Source of the DNA: 2-02-FULL-55-14 sp964534125 | GTDB lineage: Bacteria > Bacteroidota > Ignavibacteria > UBA10030 | Direction: 5' to 3' | NCBI GenBank assembly: GCA_964534125.1 | Contig: CAZHOJ010000001.1 | Coordinates: 806,001 to 870,000 of the forward strand | DNA: 64,000 nt | Shown: positions 25,752 through 34,338 of the stretch, piece by piece | Layout: every line of letters begins with the position of its first letter | Position numbering within the stretch: the first letter of the stretch is position 1 | Translations under genes and position numbers: made by a program | The notes under the pieces: generated by a model | What the model saw: the letters and a program-made list of their open reading frames with translations, nothing else | Database searches by the model: none | Told to the model about the DNA's origin: nothing

Positions 25752-27710
25752 TCAGGCGTTTCGTGGTTGCATTCCGTCGCCGACCCGCTTTCCGAAGATC
25801 CGAAGGAACATGACCATCAGCACGATGCCGGCAACGATCGAGATCCAGGGCGACATGCCGTATGCCGTCGGGATGTCCCCTACCAGCATGCCGATGACCG
25901 CTGCGAGGACCGCGTACGGAAGCTGCGTGCGGACATGGTCGATATGGTCGCAGGCCGAGGCCATGGAGCTCAGGATGGTCGTGTCGGAAATGGGCGAGCA
26001 GTGGTCGCCGAACACCGCCCCCGCGAGCACCGAACTGATGACCCCATGCAGTACGATCATGACGTCCTCCGGCCCGAGCCCGGCGTCGATGCTGAGCGAG
26101 TTGGCCAGCGGTATCACGAGCGGCATCATAATAGCCATCGTCCCCCAACTTGTCCCCGTGGAGAAGCTGACCACCGCCGCGATGAGGAACACGAGCACCG
26201 GCAGCCAGTGGGGGGAAATCGTACCTCGAAGGACCTCGACGAGGTAGTTCGCCGTATGAAGCTCCTCCGTGACAGAACCGATGCTCCACGCCAACACAAG
26301 AATGATCATCGCGAGGAGCATGGACTTCAGGCCGTTGAACCATGCGTCGATGGCCTTCGCCAGCGACATCAGGCGCTGGGCGACCGTCAGGATAATGGCC
26401 GTCAGAACGCCCGAGAACGACGCCCACATGAGCGCAGCGTAAGAATCGGAGTTGCTGATGATCTCTCCGATCGACCAGCTTGTCCTTCCATCTGCGATGA
26501 GCGCATCCGTTCCGGTCTTCCAGAGGCCGAACAGGCCCACAACGAGAATGGCCAGGATGGGCAGGATGCCGTTGAACCATCGTGGAGAGACGTCAGAAGA
26601 GAACGAGTCGGTCGTTTCCGTAAGGTCTGTCGCAGGTTCGGCGCCATCGCGCAAGACCTTCCCCGTTTCGAATGCCCGCTGCTCCGCAGTATACATGGGG
26701 CCGAAGTCCCGACGCATCCAGGCGATCAGGAACACCAGGATAAGCGTGAAGATCGGATAGAACCGGTACGGGATCGTCTGGAGGAAGACCGCATAGGCAT
26801 CCTCCGTCGAGCCGATCGCCTTCAACCCCTGGTCGATGAGGCCGACCTCGTACCCGATCCACGTGGAGATGATCATGACGCTCGCGACCGTTGCTGCGCC
26901 GGCATCGACGATGAAGGAGAGCTTCTCTCTGGAGATGCGCAGCTTATCGGTGATGGGACGCATCAGGTTGCCGCGGACCAGGCAGTTCGCGTAGTCGTCA
27001 AAGAAGAGGATGAAGGACATCCCCCACGCGGCCAGTTGCCCGCCGCGCGCGCTCCGGGCGTACCGAGTGATGACGTTCGCGATACCGACCGTGCCGCCAT
27101 TCTTGGAGATGACCCCGACCATGCCGCCAAACATCAGGCTGAACAGGATGATCTGCAGATGACTGACGTCGGAAAGGGCCTTGACCACGAAGTGATCCAG
27201 CACCCGATAGATGGACCCGATGATGTCGAAATCGAACAGGAAGAACGCCCCGAGCCAGATCCCGGCAAAAAGCGAGATGACAACCTGACGAACGATGAGG
27301 GCGAGGACAATGGCGAGGAGCGGCGGGAGGATACTGAGGATGCCCGGGATCGCGCGAACGGATACAGATGCCGTCGCGCCACCTGTGCCCACACGGAAGT
27401 CCGTGGCACCTGCTCTATCGATGATGACGTTATCGAGCTTCAGCGCCCCGTTGACGAACGGGGGAAACTGCGCAAGCGGCTGGTCGGTCCGGTCTGCAGC
27501 GACGGCACCCTCCAGCGTGAGAACGCCGTCGAAGCCTGTCAGTAGATTGCCGACCGAATCTTTCGCAACGACCTCGACGGTGAATCCGATGCCGCTGAGC
27601 ACAACCGAAGGGCTCTTGACCTCCAGCGTCATCACCTGTGCATGAGAGAAGGCGGTCATCAGAGCCACAGTGAAGAGGGCGGCTATCGTCCGATATCGTG
27701 TCAGCTTCAT
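25752..27710 (-). CDS. NhaC-family antiporter with secreted Ig-like N-terminal domain
   Basis: 652 residues from the ATG at 27710 (AGGAG upstream). Residues 1-25 are a signal sequence (MKLTRYRTIAALFTVALMTA). Residues about 26-122 read like an Ig/Big-type beta-sandwich (VKSPSVVLSGIGFTVEVVAK, ALKLDNVIIDRAGATDFRVG) and should lie outside the inner membrane. From about 125 the protein is a Na+/H+ antiporter of the NhaC/YuiF/MleN kind with FFDDYANCLVRGN, STGTSWGTMAIMMPLVIPLA and FGDHCSPISDTTILSSMA. NhaC-type carriers exchange Na+ for H+ or organic acids. An exported beta-domain on such a carrier is unusual. It lies 25 bases after the first APC-UspA gene. Confidence 0.88.
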   Translation of the reverse strand: MKLTRYRTIAALFTVALMTAFSHAQVMTLEVKSPSVVLSGIGFTVEVVAKDSVGNLLTGFDGVLTLEGAVAADRTDQPLAQFPPFVNGALKLDNVIIDRAGATDFRVGTGGATASVSVRAIPGILSILPPLLAIVLALIVRQVVISLFAGIWLGAFFLFDFDIIGSIYRVLDHFVVKALSDVSHLQIILFSLMFGGMVGVISKNGGTVGIANVITRYARSARGGQLAAWGMSFILFFDDYANCLVRGNLMRPITDKLRISREKLSFIVDAGAATVASVMIISTWIGYEVGLIDQGLKAIGSTEDAYAVFLQTIPYRFYPIFTLILVFLIAWMRRDFGPMYTAEQRAFETGKVLRDGAEPATDLTETTDSFSSDVSPRWFNGILPILAILVVGLFGLWKTGTDALIADGRTSWSIGEIISNSDSYAALMWASFSGVLTAIILTVAQRLMSLAKAIDAWFNGLKSMLLAMIILVLAWSIGSVTEELHTANYLVEVLRGTISPHWLPVLVFLIAAVVSFSTGTSWGTMAIMMPLVIPLANSLSIDAGLGPEDVMIVLHGVISSVLAGAVFGDHCSPISDTTILSSMASACDHIDHVRTQLPYAVLAAVIGMLVGDIPTAYGMSPWISIVAGIVLMVMFLRIFGKRVGDGMQPRNA

Positions 27711-27735
27711 GTAGCTCCTGTCTGCCTTTCGACTG

Positions 27736-29481
27736 CTATCCGCCGAAGATGACCAGCTGCACATCCTCGGGGAGGATCTTGTTCAGGGAGCGCATCACGC
27801 TTCCCTTCAGCACATTCTCCAGCCTGTTCCGTCCTTCGGCGCCGATGATGACACGCTCCACTCCCAGCGTCGCCGCCTGCTCTGCGATCGTGTACCCGAC
27901 GTCATAGCTGGGGATGCTCAGGAAATGGTAGTCAATATCGGCATTCTCGCACCATTCTTCAATCTTTTGCTCCACACCATTTGTCTCGAGCGACAAGCGC
28001 TCCGGCAACACTCCCACCGCGATCTCCTGCACCCGGAGGAGGAACAAGTGGGCCTTCAGCGCCTTCGCCTCCCGGATGGCGAACTGGACCAGCTTCTCGT
28101 TCGCCCCGCGCGTCGCCACGAGGAATCTGGTCGCCGGAACTGCCCGCACACGGCGGCGACGGCGCTTGGGCGGCGCTGCGGGAGCCGCAACACCGGCCGC
28201 CACGGGCTTCCGTGCACGCTTCGTGACGATCCGCGCCCCGAGCCCGATGAAGAGAACGGAGAATGCGAACAGGGCCGCATCGTGCTTCTCCACCACGATT
28301 GACACTTCCACGAGCGTGAGCACCACCCCCGCAATGGCCATGAACGTGCGGGTAAATGGCCGGACCGGGAGGGTCCTGTCCGTGGCCACCGCAAGGACAG
28401 TGATGCTCACAGCCCCGACCACTCCGACGGCGTAGAAGTGCGCAAGTGCTATGACATCGTGCACGAACAGGAGAACGGTGATCGGGGCGATGACGGCGAT
28501 GATGAGCGGAACGACCGGAACGCCGTGTGCATTCAGCTTCCGGAGGACCGGAGGCAATTCCCCGTCGACCGACATCAGGAACTGGATCGACACGAGTCCG
28601 TTCATGGCCGTATTCCCTGCCGACAGCAGCAGCAAACCCAGCGATGCAGCGACGATCCAGCCGAACCAGTCGCCGATGTAGTACTCGCCGAGATGACGGA
28701 CCATGTCCTCCGTCCGGCCGGACAGGCCCGGAATGGCATACATCGCCAGCCCCAGGAAGATGGTCGCCAGAACGACCTTCGTGAGAACGGAAAGAATTGC
28801 CCTCCTCGAATCGCGTGCCGGATCCTTCATGAGGCCGGTCATGTTCGATATCGCTTCGATGCCCGAGATGCTCAGGATGAGGCCGACGAAGATCGCCCAA
28901 TTGGCCTCGAACGTGTCGTGCATCGGTTCGACGTGTGCCTGTGTGAGCGCCGTCGGTGCAGACGCGACGATGATCACAAAGATCACGACGAGCGTCACGG
29001 CCGAAATGATACCCGCTCCTCCACCGCTGTGCCGCGGCCCGAACCAGTTGAGGAGTCCGACGAGCACGACCGCCCCGATGGCAAACCACTCTGCATTGTC
29101 CACGCCGAAGTAGTGGAACGCTTCCAGGATGGACAGCGCCATCGTAATGACGTAGTCGGCGGACAACAGCAAGGCTCCGATGACCGCGACGGTCTTCGAG
29201 CGATGGTACACGGTATTATAGACGCCGCCGCCGTTCGGATACAGACGGCAGATGGTGATATAATTGAGCGCCACGATCGTCGTGAGCACGAGCATGGCCC
29301 CAAGGTGCCACACGGAGCTGTAGCCGGCGAGTGCGAATCCGATGCCGAGCACATACGCGATCGACGTCCCCCAGTCGCCGTCGAGAATGGCAGCACTGCG
29401 GACCCATCCCAGGACCCTGGGACGACTGGTCGCGTACTCAGCGACGTGGGATGGAGCGGAGGTTGTCATGGCGGGGACCAT
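27736..29481 (-). CDS. APC permease fused to a UspA-like domain (copy 1)
   Basis: 581 residues. About 12 helices in residues 25-430 (GDWGTSIAYVLGIGFALAGY, LILSISGIEAISNMTGLMKD, LLSAGNTAMNGLVSIQFLMS), then a basic linker (PPKRRRRRVRAV) and a cytosolic universal stress protein domain about 450-581. The Usp domain keeps the ATP motif G-2x-G-9x-G-S as IGAEGRNRLENVLKGSV. The Usp domain may gate or regulate transport by binding nucleotide. The start is uncertain: ATG at 29481 or 29469, neither with a strong ribosome site; 29481 gives the same N-terminal length as its neighbour paralogue. Confidence 0.88.
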   Translation of the reverse strand: MVPAMTTSAPSHVAEYATSRPRVLGWVRSAAILDGDWGTSIAYVLGIGFALAGYSSVWHLGAMLVLTTIVALNYITICRLYPNGGGVYNTVYHRSKTVAVIGALLLSADYVITMALSILEAFHYFGVDNAEWFAIGAVVLVGLLNWFGPRHSGGGAGIISAVTLVVIFVIIVASAPTALTQAHVEPMHDTFEANWAIFVGLILSISGIEAISNMTGLMKDPARDSRRAILSVLTKVVLATIFLGLAMYAIPGLSGRTEDMVRHLGEYYIGDWFGWIVAASLGLLLLSAGNTAMNGLVSIQFLMSVDGELPPVLRKLNAHGVPVVPLIIAVIAPITVLLFVHDVIALAHFYAVGVVGAVSITVLAVATDRTLPVRPFTRTFMAIAGVVLTLVEVSIVVEKHDAALFAFSVLFIGLGARIVTKRARKPVAAGVAAPAAPPKRRRRRVRAVPATRFLVATRGANEKLVQFAIREAKALKAHLFLLRVQEIAVGVLPERLSLETNGVEQKIEEWCENADIDYHFLSIPSYDVGYTIAEQAATLGVERVIIGAEGRNRLENVLKGSVMRSLNKILPEDVQLVIFGG

Positions 29482-29593
29482 ACGAGTGGGGATGCGGGGA
29501 CGGCACGTTCCGAAGAAAGGTTCCCGGAACGCTTATGGGAAGAGACTGGCGTGCAGGCTGCGTCTGTACTATCGGCTGGATCGGGATCGACGG

Positions 29594-31342
29594 TCAGCCT
29601 CCATAGATGACGAGCTGCACATCTTCGGGCAGCAGTCTGTTCAGCGACCGCATGACGCTGCCCTTGAGGACATTCTCGAGCCTTGTGCGGCGCTCGGCGC
29701 CGATCATGACGCGTTCCACACCGAACGTCGCGGCCTGCTCGGCGATCGTGTAGCCGACCTCCCAGCTTGGGATCTGGATGAACTGATAGTCGACGTCGGC
29801 CTCGTCGCACCATTGAGCGATCTTCGCTTCGACACCGTTGGACGGCATCGAGATGCGTTCCGGAAGCGAGCCGACCCTGATCTCCTTCACCTGCAGAATG
29901 AACAGGAATGCGTTGCGGGACTTCGCCTCCTCGATGGCGAACTTCACCAGGCGCGGATTCGCTTCCTTCGTCGCGATGAGGTACCGCCGCGTCGGCATCG
30001 CCTTGCGGCGTTTGCGGTGTATCGCCGGGCGGGAGGGCGCTTGTGGGGCGATCCTGGGTTGCTTCGCGAGGGTCCGCTTGGCCACCGCCCGGGCGGTCAA
30101 CCCGAGCACAAGGACCAAGGTCGCGAACAATGCCGCTTCCTGCTTCTCAATGGCTATGGAGATCTCTACGAAGAACAGGACCACCGCTGCTGCCCCCATG
30201 AAGACCCGCGTTGTCCGACGGACGGGCAGGGTCATATCCGTGGCGATCGACCCTATGTTGATAAGGACTGCACCGACCACACCGATCGCGTACAGATTCG
30301 CAAGCGAGAGGACGTCCTGTACAACCAGAAGGACAAGGATGGGAGCCAGTGTAGAGATGAGCAACGGTATGACCGGGACGCCATTGGCATTAAGACGCCT
30401 CATTCCGGCGGGAAGCTCTCCGTCGACGGCCATAAGGAACTGCACGGAGACAAGACCGTTCATGGCCGTGTTCCCGGCCGAGATCAGGAGCATTCCCATG
30501 GATCCCGCCACGACCCAGCCAAACCAGTCTCCGACATAGTGTTCACCCAGCAACCGTACCATATCCTCGGTCCGGCCCTGCAAGCCGGGTATCGCGTGCA
30601 TCGCGAGTCCCAGAAAGACCGTCGCAAGGACGACCTTCGTCAGGACAGAGAGGATTGCCCGGCGTGAATCTCTCACCGGATCCTTCATCAGTCCGGTCAT
30701 GTTCGAGATGGCCTCTATACCAGAGATGCTCAGGATCAGGCCGACGAAGATGCCCCAGTTCGCAAAGAAGGAGTCATGAGGCTTCTCGATGTGCGCCTCT
30801 GTCAACGCGGTTGGTGCGGACGCTCCGACGATGATGATAAGGGTGATCAATGTGAACACGGAGATCACGCCAGCCCCGCCGCCGCTGTGTTTCGGCCCGA
30901 ACCAATTGAGGACCCCGATGACCAGGATGGTCGCGATGGCCCCCAGGGCGGCATGCTCGAACCCGAAATAGTGGAAAGCCTCCAGGATCGAAAGGGCCAT
31001 TGTGATCACATAGTCGGCTCCGAGGAGGAGTGCGCCGACCACCGCAAGGCGATGGGAACGGTGGTAAACAGAATTATATACACCCCCGCCGTTCGGGAAG
31101 AGCCGGCAGACGGTGATGTAATTGAGAGCGACGATCGCCGTCAGAGTGAGCATGCCGGCGAGGTGCCACATGCTGCTGTTCCCGGCGAGGGCGAAGCCGA
31201 TGCCAAGAACATAGGCGATGGAGGTCCCCCAGTCGCCGTCGAGGATGGCAGCGCTACGGACCCAGCCGAGGACTCTCGGCCGGCTCGTCGCGTATTCAAC
31301 GACGCCCGAAGGATTTCCGTGTTGCGGGAGGTCTGAAGGCAA
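29594..31342 (-). CDS. APC permease fused to a UspA-like domain (copy 2)
   Basis: 582 residues, highly similar to the 27736-29481 product along its whole length (shared EYATSRPRVLGWVRSAAILD, LKDPVRDSRRAILSVLTKV-type blocks), so a tandem duplication. An in-frame TGA lies two codons before TTG at 31342, and no ATG or GTG follows for a long way, so TTG is the only sensible start. The Usp ATP motif has lost its second Gly: IGAERRTRLENVLKGSV against IGAEGRN in copy 1. Copy 2 may therefore bind nucleotide differently or not at all. It is upstream of copy 1 in transcription, separated by 112 bases. Confidence 0.88.
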   Translation of the reverse strand: MPSDLPQHGNPSGVVEYATSRPRVLGWVRSAAILDGDWGTSIAYVLGIGFALAGNSSMWHLAGMLTLTAIVALNYITVCRLFPNGGGVYNSVYHRSHRLAVVGALLLGADYVITMALSILEAFHYFGFEHAALGAIATILVIGVLNWFGPKHSGGGAGVISVFTLITLIIIVGASAPTALTEAHIEKPHDSFFANWGIFVGLILSISGIEAISNMTGLMKDPVRDSRRAILSVLTKVVLATVFLGLAMHAIPGLQGRTEDMVRLLGEHYVGDWFGWVVAGSMGMLLISAGNTAMNGLVSVQFLMAVDGELPAGMRRLNANGVPVIPLLISTLAPILVLLVVQDVLSLANLYAIGVVGAVLINIGSIATDMTLPVRRTTRVFMGAAAVVLFFVEISIAIEKQEAALFATLVLVLGLTARAVAKRTLAKQPRIAPQAPSRPAIHRKRRKAMPTRRYLIATKEANPRLVKFAIEEAKSRNAFLFILQVKEIRVGSLPERISMPSNGVEAKIAQWCDEADVDYQFIQIPSWEVGYTIAEQAATFGVERVMIGAERRTRLENVLKGSVMRSLNRLLPEDVQLVIYGG

Positions 31343-31369
31343 GTGTCAGAGGGGCCCGGGTGCCACAAC

Positions 31370-31400
31370 GAGGCGCCGGAACCGTCTGGTCCGGCGCCTC
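31370..31400 (-). terminator. perfect hairpin after the PsbP-like lipoprotein gene
   Basis: GAGGCGCCGGA and TCCGGCGCCTC form an 11-bp perfect stem with a 9-base loop, 47 bases after the stop at 31448 and 28 bases before the TTG start of the APC-UspA copy 2 gene. The tail (GTTGTGGCACCC) is not U-rich. It may terminate the upstream operon or act as an attenuator for the transporter genes. Confidence 0.5.
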
Positions 31401-31447
31401 TGTGTGGTCATGAGCATAGGCTCGTTGTTCCTGAGCGGGTCAGTATA

Positions 31448-32458
31448 CTACTTCAGCACAATGGAAGCAACGGTCTCTTCGAACGGCGGGCGGAAGTCCT
31501 TTGCCAGCGCGTTCGGATAGACCATGATGATGCGATAGAATTTGTCGTTCTTCACGACGAAATACACACGGCCATTCACTCCGCTGGTGGGGGTATAGTC
31601 GAGATACGAAGCCTGCTCAGCGCCGACATTCGCTGACTTCGGAGCGGCAGCCCTGCGGAACTTGTCCTTGTTCTGCTCGACGACCTTGTCGAGGGTCAGG
31701 CCCTGGGCCGGCCGGATGTCGAGCGTGATGAAGCTGTCCTGGCGGTACCCCTTGATGCTCATTGCATATTCCACGCCGCCGGAGGGACGATCCACTGACG
31801 GAGAGAAGTTCGCGGGATACGTGAACTCGACGAACTCGTTCGAGAACTTATCGCGCTCGGGGACAGGGAGCGACGGGTCAACGTCCTTCTTCTTGACGAT
31901 CGGCTTCGGAAGGACGATGGTAGCCATGGCAGAATCATACGCAGGACGGTACGGCTCGTAGAACTCGTTGAAAGCCTTGTACTCCACGTAGTATGTGGTC
32001 GTGTCCTTGTACGTCATCGCACGGACAGCGTGCATGCGGCTCCGCTCGTCGAACATGCCCCCGTACTCGATCTGGATAGCCGGATTGCCTTCGATGGTCA
32101 CACTCGAATCGACCCCCATGATCGTGAAGCCGGATTCTTCAAGACCCTTCCTGAAAGACGTGAATACGGCCTCGAGCGTCGTGACGGAGTCCGTCCTGTC
32201 GCCCGAGATCACGAGCTGCGATCCCGCATCGTTCTTCGAGTATGGATCGAAGAATTTCTGCATCGCCGATACCGACGAGGTGATGGTCACGCGGGACGGA
32301 TCTTTCTGTACCTGCCATCCCGACGGGTGCGTGAAGGTCGCCCGGAAGAACTGGTCGGTGAACGTTTCCCATCCCTGGATCGGCGGGACGTCAGGCCCCT
32401 GTGAACATCCGACCACAAGGAGGATCGCCAGCAACGAGGACATGGCGAACTGTTTCAT
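31448..32458 (-). CDS. lipoprotein with two PsbP/DcrB-like domains
   Basis: 336 residues from the ATG at 32458 (AGG 7 bases upstream); an ATG at 32464 would overlap the ribosome site. A lipobox (LLVVGC) gives a lipoprotein signal. Two similar halves follow, each starting with a PsbP/DcrB-like strand pattern: FFRATFTHPSGWQVQKDPSR near residue 36 and NEFVEFTYPANFSPSVDRPS in the second half, and each ending with a VYFVVKNDKFYRII- or TTYYVEYKAFNEFY-type strand then an A.IVL. end. Function is unknown. It is the last gene of the PstS-like/TPR operon. Confidence 0.78.
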   Translation of the reverse strand: MKQFAMSSLLAILLVVGCSQGPDVPPIQGWETFTDQFFRATFTHPSGWQVQKDPSRVTITSSVSAMQKFFDPYSKNDAGSQLVISGDRTDSVTTLEAVFTSFRKGLEESGFTIMGVDSSVTIEGNPAIQIEYGGMFDERSRMHAVRAMTYKDTTTYYVEYKAFNEFYEPYRPAYDSAMATIVLPKPIVKKKDVDPSLPVPERDKFSNEFVEFTYPANFSPSVDRPSGGVEYAMSIKGYRQDSFITLDIRPAQGLTLDKVVEQNKDKFRRAAAPKSANVGAEQASYLDYTPTSGVNGRVYFVVKNDKFYRIIMVYPNALAKDFRPPFEETVASIVLK

Positions 32459-32493
32459 CGGCATTCCTTTCTTTCAGATTGTTGTTACACGAT

Positions 32494-32619
32494 TCATGAG
32501 AGACCGAAGTACATGGATAGCATGACTCCGATGATCACAAGAAAAACGAATCCCATGACGCCCAGGAACACATAGAACCCGGTGGGCGTCGGCGCTGCGG
32601 TGGTATGCTGTTCGGCCAC
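32494..32619 (-). CDS. 41-aa single-helix membrane protein
   Basis: GTG start at 32619 with AGGAGA at a good distance. The sequence MAEQHTTAAPTPTGFYVFLG leads into one hydrophobic helix (VMGFVFLVIIGVMLSMYFGLS). It sits 11 bases after the TPR gene and 35 bases before the lipoprotein gene, in the same direction, so it is very likely translated as part of that operon. Family unknown. Small proteins like this often assist larger envelope complexes, but no partner is proven. It is too short for standard gene finders. Confidence 0.7.
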   Translation of the reverse strand: MAEQHTTAAPTPTGFYVFLGVMGFVFLVIIGVMLSMYFGLS

Positions 32620-32630
32620 GGTACATTCTC

Positions 32631-34334
32631 CTATTCTGATTTACCTTCGAGGGCTTCCAGACCTTTTTTCGCCTGCTCACTGTTCTTGTTCACCTTCAGG
32701 ACCTCTTTATAATACTTGATCGCATCCTCCCGCAGACGCTTCGCCCGGTCCAGCTTGTCCTGCCTGACGGCCTCGCCCTGTGCGTTCTGGAGGCCCTGTG
32801 CCAGCCAGAGAAGGGTGTTCTCATCCTTCGGCTCGAAGGTCAGTGATTTGCGGAGATTCTCGATGGCGCTGTCCCAGCTCTTGTCGAGCAACTGGGCCAG
32901 GCCGATATAGCGGTAGGCTTTCGCAAGGTCACTGGAGTATTTCTCTACTGCCGTGTCGATGACGACGATGGCCCGTTCGAACGTCGACTTCGCCTTCGCG
33001 TAGTCCTTCATCTGGAGGTAGGCGATGCCGAGGTTCGTGTACGACGGGACGTAGTCCGGCGCGGCCTCGATGGCAACCTCGAAGGAGTAGGCCCCTTCCT
33101 CGAAGCGCTCGAGGGCCAGCATGCACTGGCCGTAGTTGATGTAGGCAGTGACGGCCGACGAATCTACGGTGTATCGCGCCTTGAACATCCTCGCCGCATC
33201 CTCCCACTTCTTCATCCGCATGTAGGCGGTCCCGGCGTCGTTCATCACGCTGGTGATCGTCGAGTCAAGCGCGATGGCCTTTTCATAAGCGACCACCGCA
33301 GCCTGGTTGTCCTCGATGAGCTCGTTGCACTTGCCAAGGTATGTGTAGTCCTGCACCGACATCTCGCCACCGGCCTGCTCGTAGGCGGCGTACGTCTCGA
33401 CCGTCTTTTTGTACTCCTTGAGCGCATAGTACGCAACAGCCTTCATGCGGATCGCGTCGACGAATGTCGGATCGAGCTTGACGGCGTGATCGGCGAGCTC
33501 CGGGATGGACTGGAACAGACGGCTGTTGAAGAGCGATTCGAGGTACATCTTCACGGCCGCCGTGTCGTTCGGATTGACCTTGACGAACTCCTGGAACACC
33601 TTGGCGGCCCTGGAGTAGAGCTTCGCCCGGTAGTAAATGTCGCCCAGCTTGAACCGCGCATCGTGGTTCTCAGGGTCGAGGTCCACGACCTTCTGGAAGA
33701 CGCGCACGGCGCGCGTATAGTCCCTGTTCGAGAGGTGCAGCTCGGCCAGCTTGTTGAGCAGGGCTGGCTGATCAGGATCAAGCTGCAGCGACCGCTCCCA
33801 CTGATTGACCGCCATTGGGACGACCCCATTCCGTGCATACGCGTCCCCCATCCCCTCGTATGCCGCCGCCATTTCGGGCAGCAAGACCGATACCCGCGTG
33901 AACGACACCAGCGCTGCATCCGCCGAGTCGGATGCCATCTGCAGATGGCCGAGCTGAAGCAGCAGCTCGGGTTTCTCGCCGCTCTCCTTGATGCCCTCCC
34001 GCAGCACCTGGTTCGCATCGCCCAGTTTTTTCAGCCGGATCAGCGCATCGGCAAGCGTCGCATACGTGATGGGATTCTCATCGTCGTACAGGAGCGATTT
34101 CCGGCCCGCGATCTCCGCGGAGTCTGCCTGGCCCGTTCCCAGGTATGCCTGGGACAGGTACAGCCAGGACGCGGCATCGCGTGGATACGACCTCACGATA
34201 TTCGAAAAATAGACCGCAGCATCCCGATACTGTCGTTGCTCAAGGAGCTTCACGCCGGTGCCGACCGCCGGTTGCGCATACAGCGCAGGCAGCGACAGCG
34301 CCGCGAGCAGTCCGCACATCAGGATTCGTTTCAT
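32631..34334 (-). CDS. periplasmic TPR-repeat protein
   Basis: 567 residues with a signal peptide (MKRILMCGLLAALSLPALYA). The remainder is a long string of tetratricopeptide repeats; clear copies include ASWLYLSQAYLGTGQADSAE, AAYEGMGDAYARNGVVPMAV, ARFKLGDIYYRAKLYSRAAK and PSYTNLGIAYLQMKDYAKAK, at least ten in all. Such superhelices bind peptides or organise protein complexes. It begins 4 bases after the PstS-like lipoprotein gene, so the two are co-translated. In Bacteroidota genomes a TPR gene often accompanies ExbBD/TonB/PstS-like clusters, which suggests a scaffold role in the envelope. Confidence 0.88.
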   Translation of the reverse strand: MKRILMCGLLAALSLPALYAQPAVGTGVKLLEQRQYRDAAVYFSNIVRSYPRDAASWLYLSQAYLGTGQADSAEIAGRKSLLYDDENPITYATLADALIRLKKLGDANQVLREGIKESGEKPELLLQLGHLQMASDSADAALVSFTRVSVLLPEMAAAYEGMGDAYARNGVVPMAVNQWERSLQLDPDQPALLNKLAELHLSNRDYTRAVRVFQKVVDLDPENHDARFKLGDIYYRAKLYSRAAKVFQEFVKVNPNDTAAVKMYLESLFNSRLFQSIPELADHAVKLDPTFVDAIRMKAVAYYALKEYKKTVETYAAYEQAGGEMSVQDYTYLGKCNELIEDNQAAVVAYEKAIALDSTITSVMNDAGTAYMRMKKWEDAARMFKARYTVDSSAVTAYINYGQCMLALERFEEGAYSFEVAIEAAPDYVPSYTNLGIAYLQMKDYAKAKSTFERAIVVIDTAVEKYSSDLAKAYRYIGLAQLLDKSWDSAIENLRKSLTFEPKDENTLLWLAQGLQNAQGEAVRQDKLDRAKRLREDAIKYYKEVLKVNKNSEQAKKGLEALEGKSE

Positions 34335-34338
34335 GGGC

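Noticed and set aside
25740..27545. A 601-residue plus-strand open frame
   Set aside because: Antisense of the NhaC-type gene; dominated by Arg, Asp and His without any domain.
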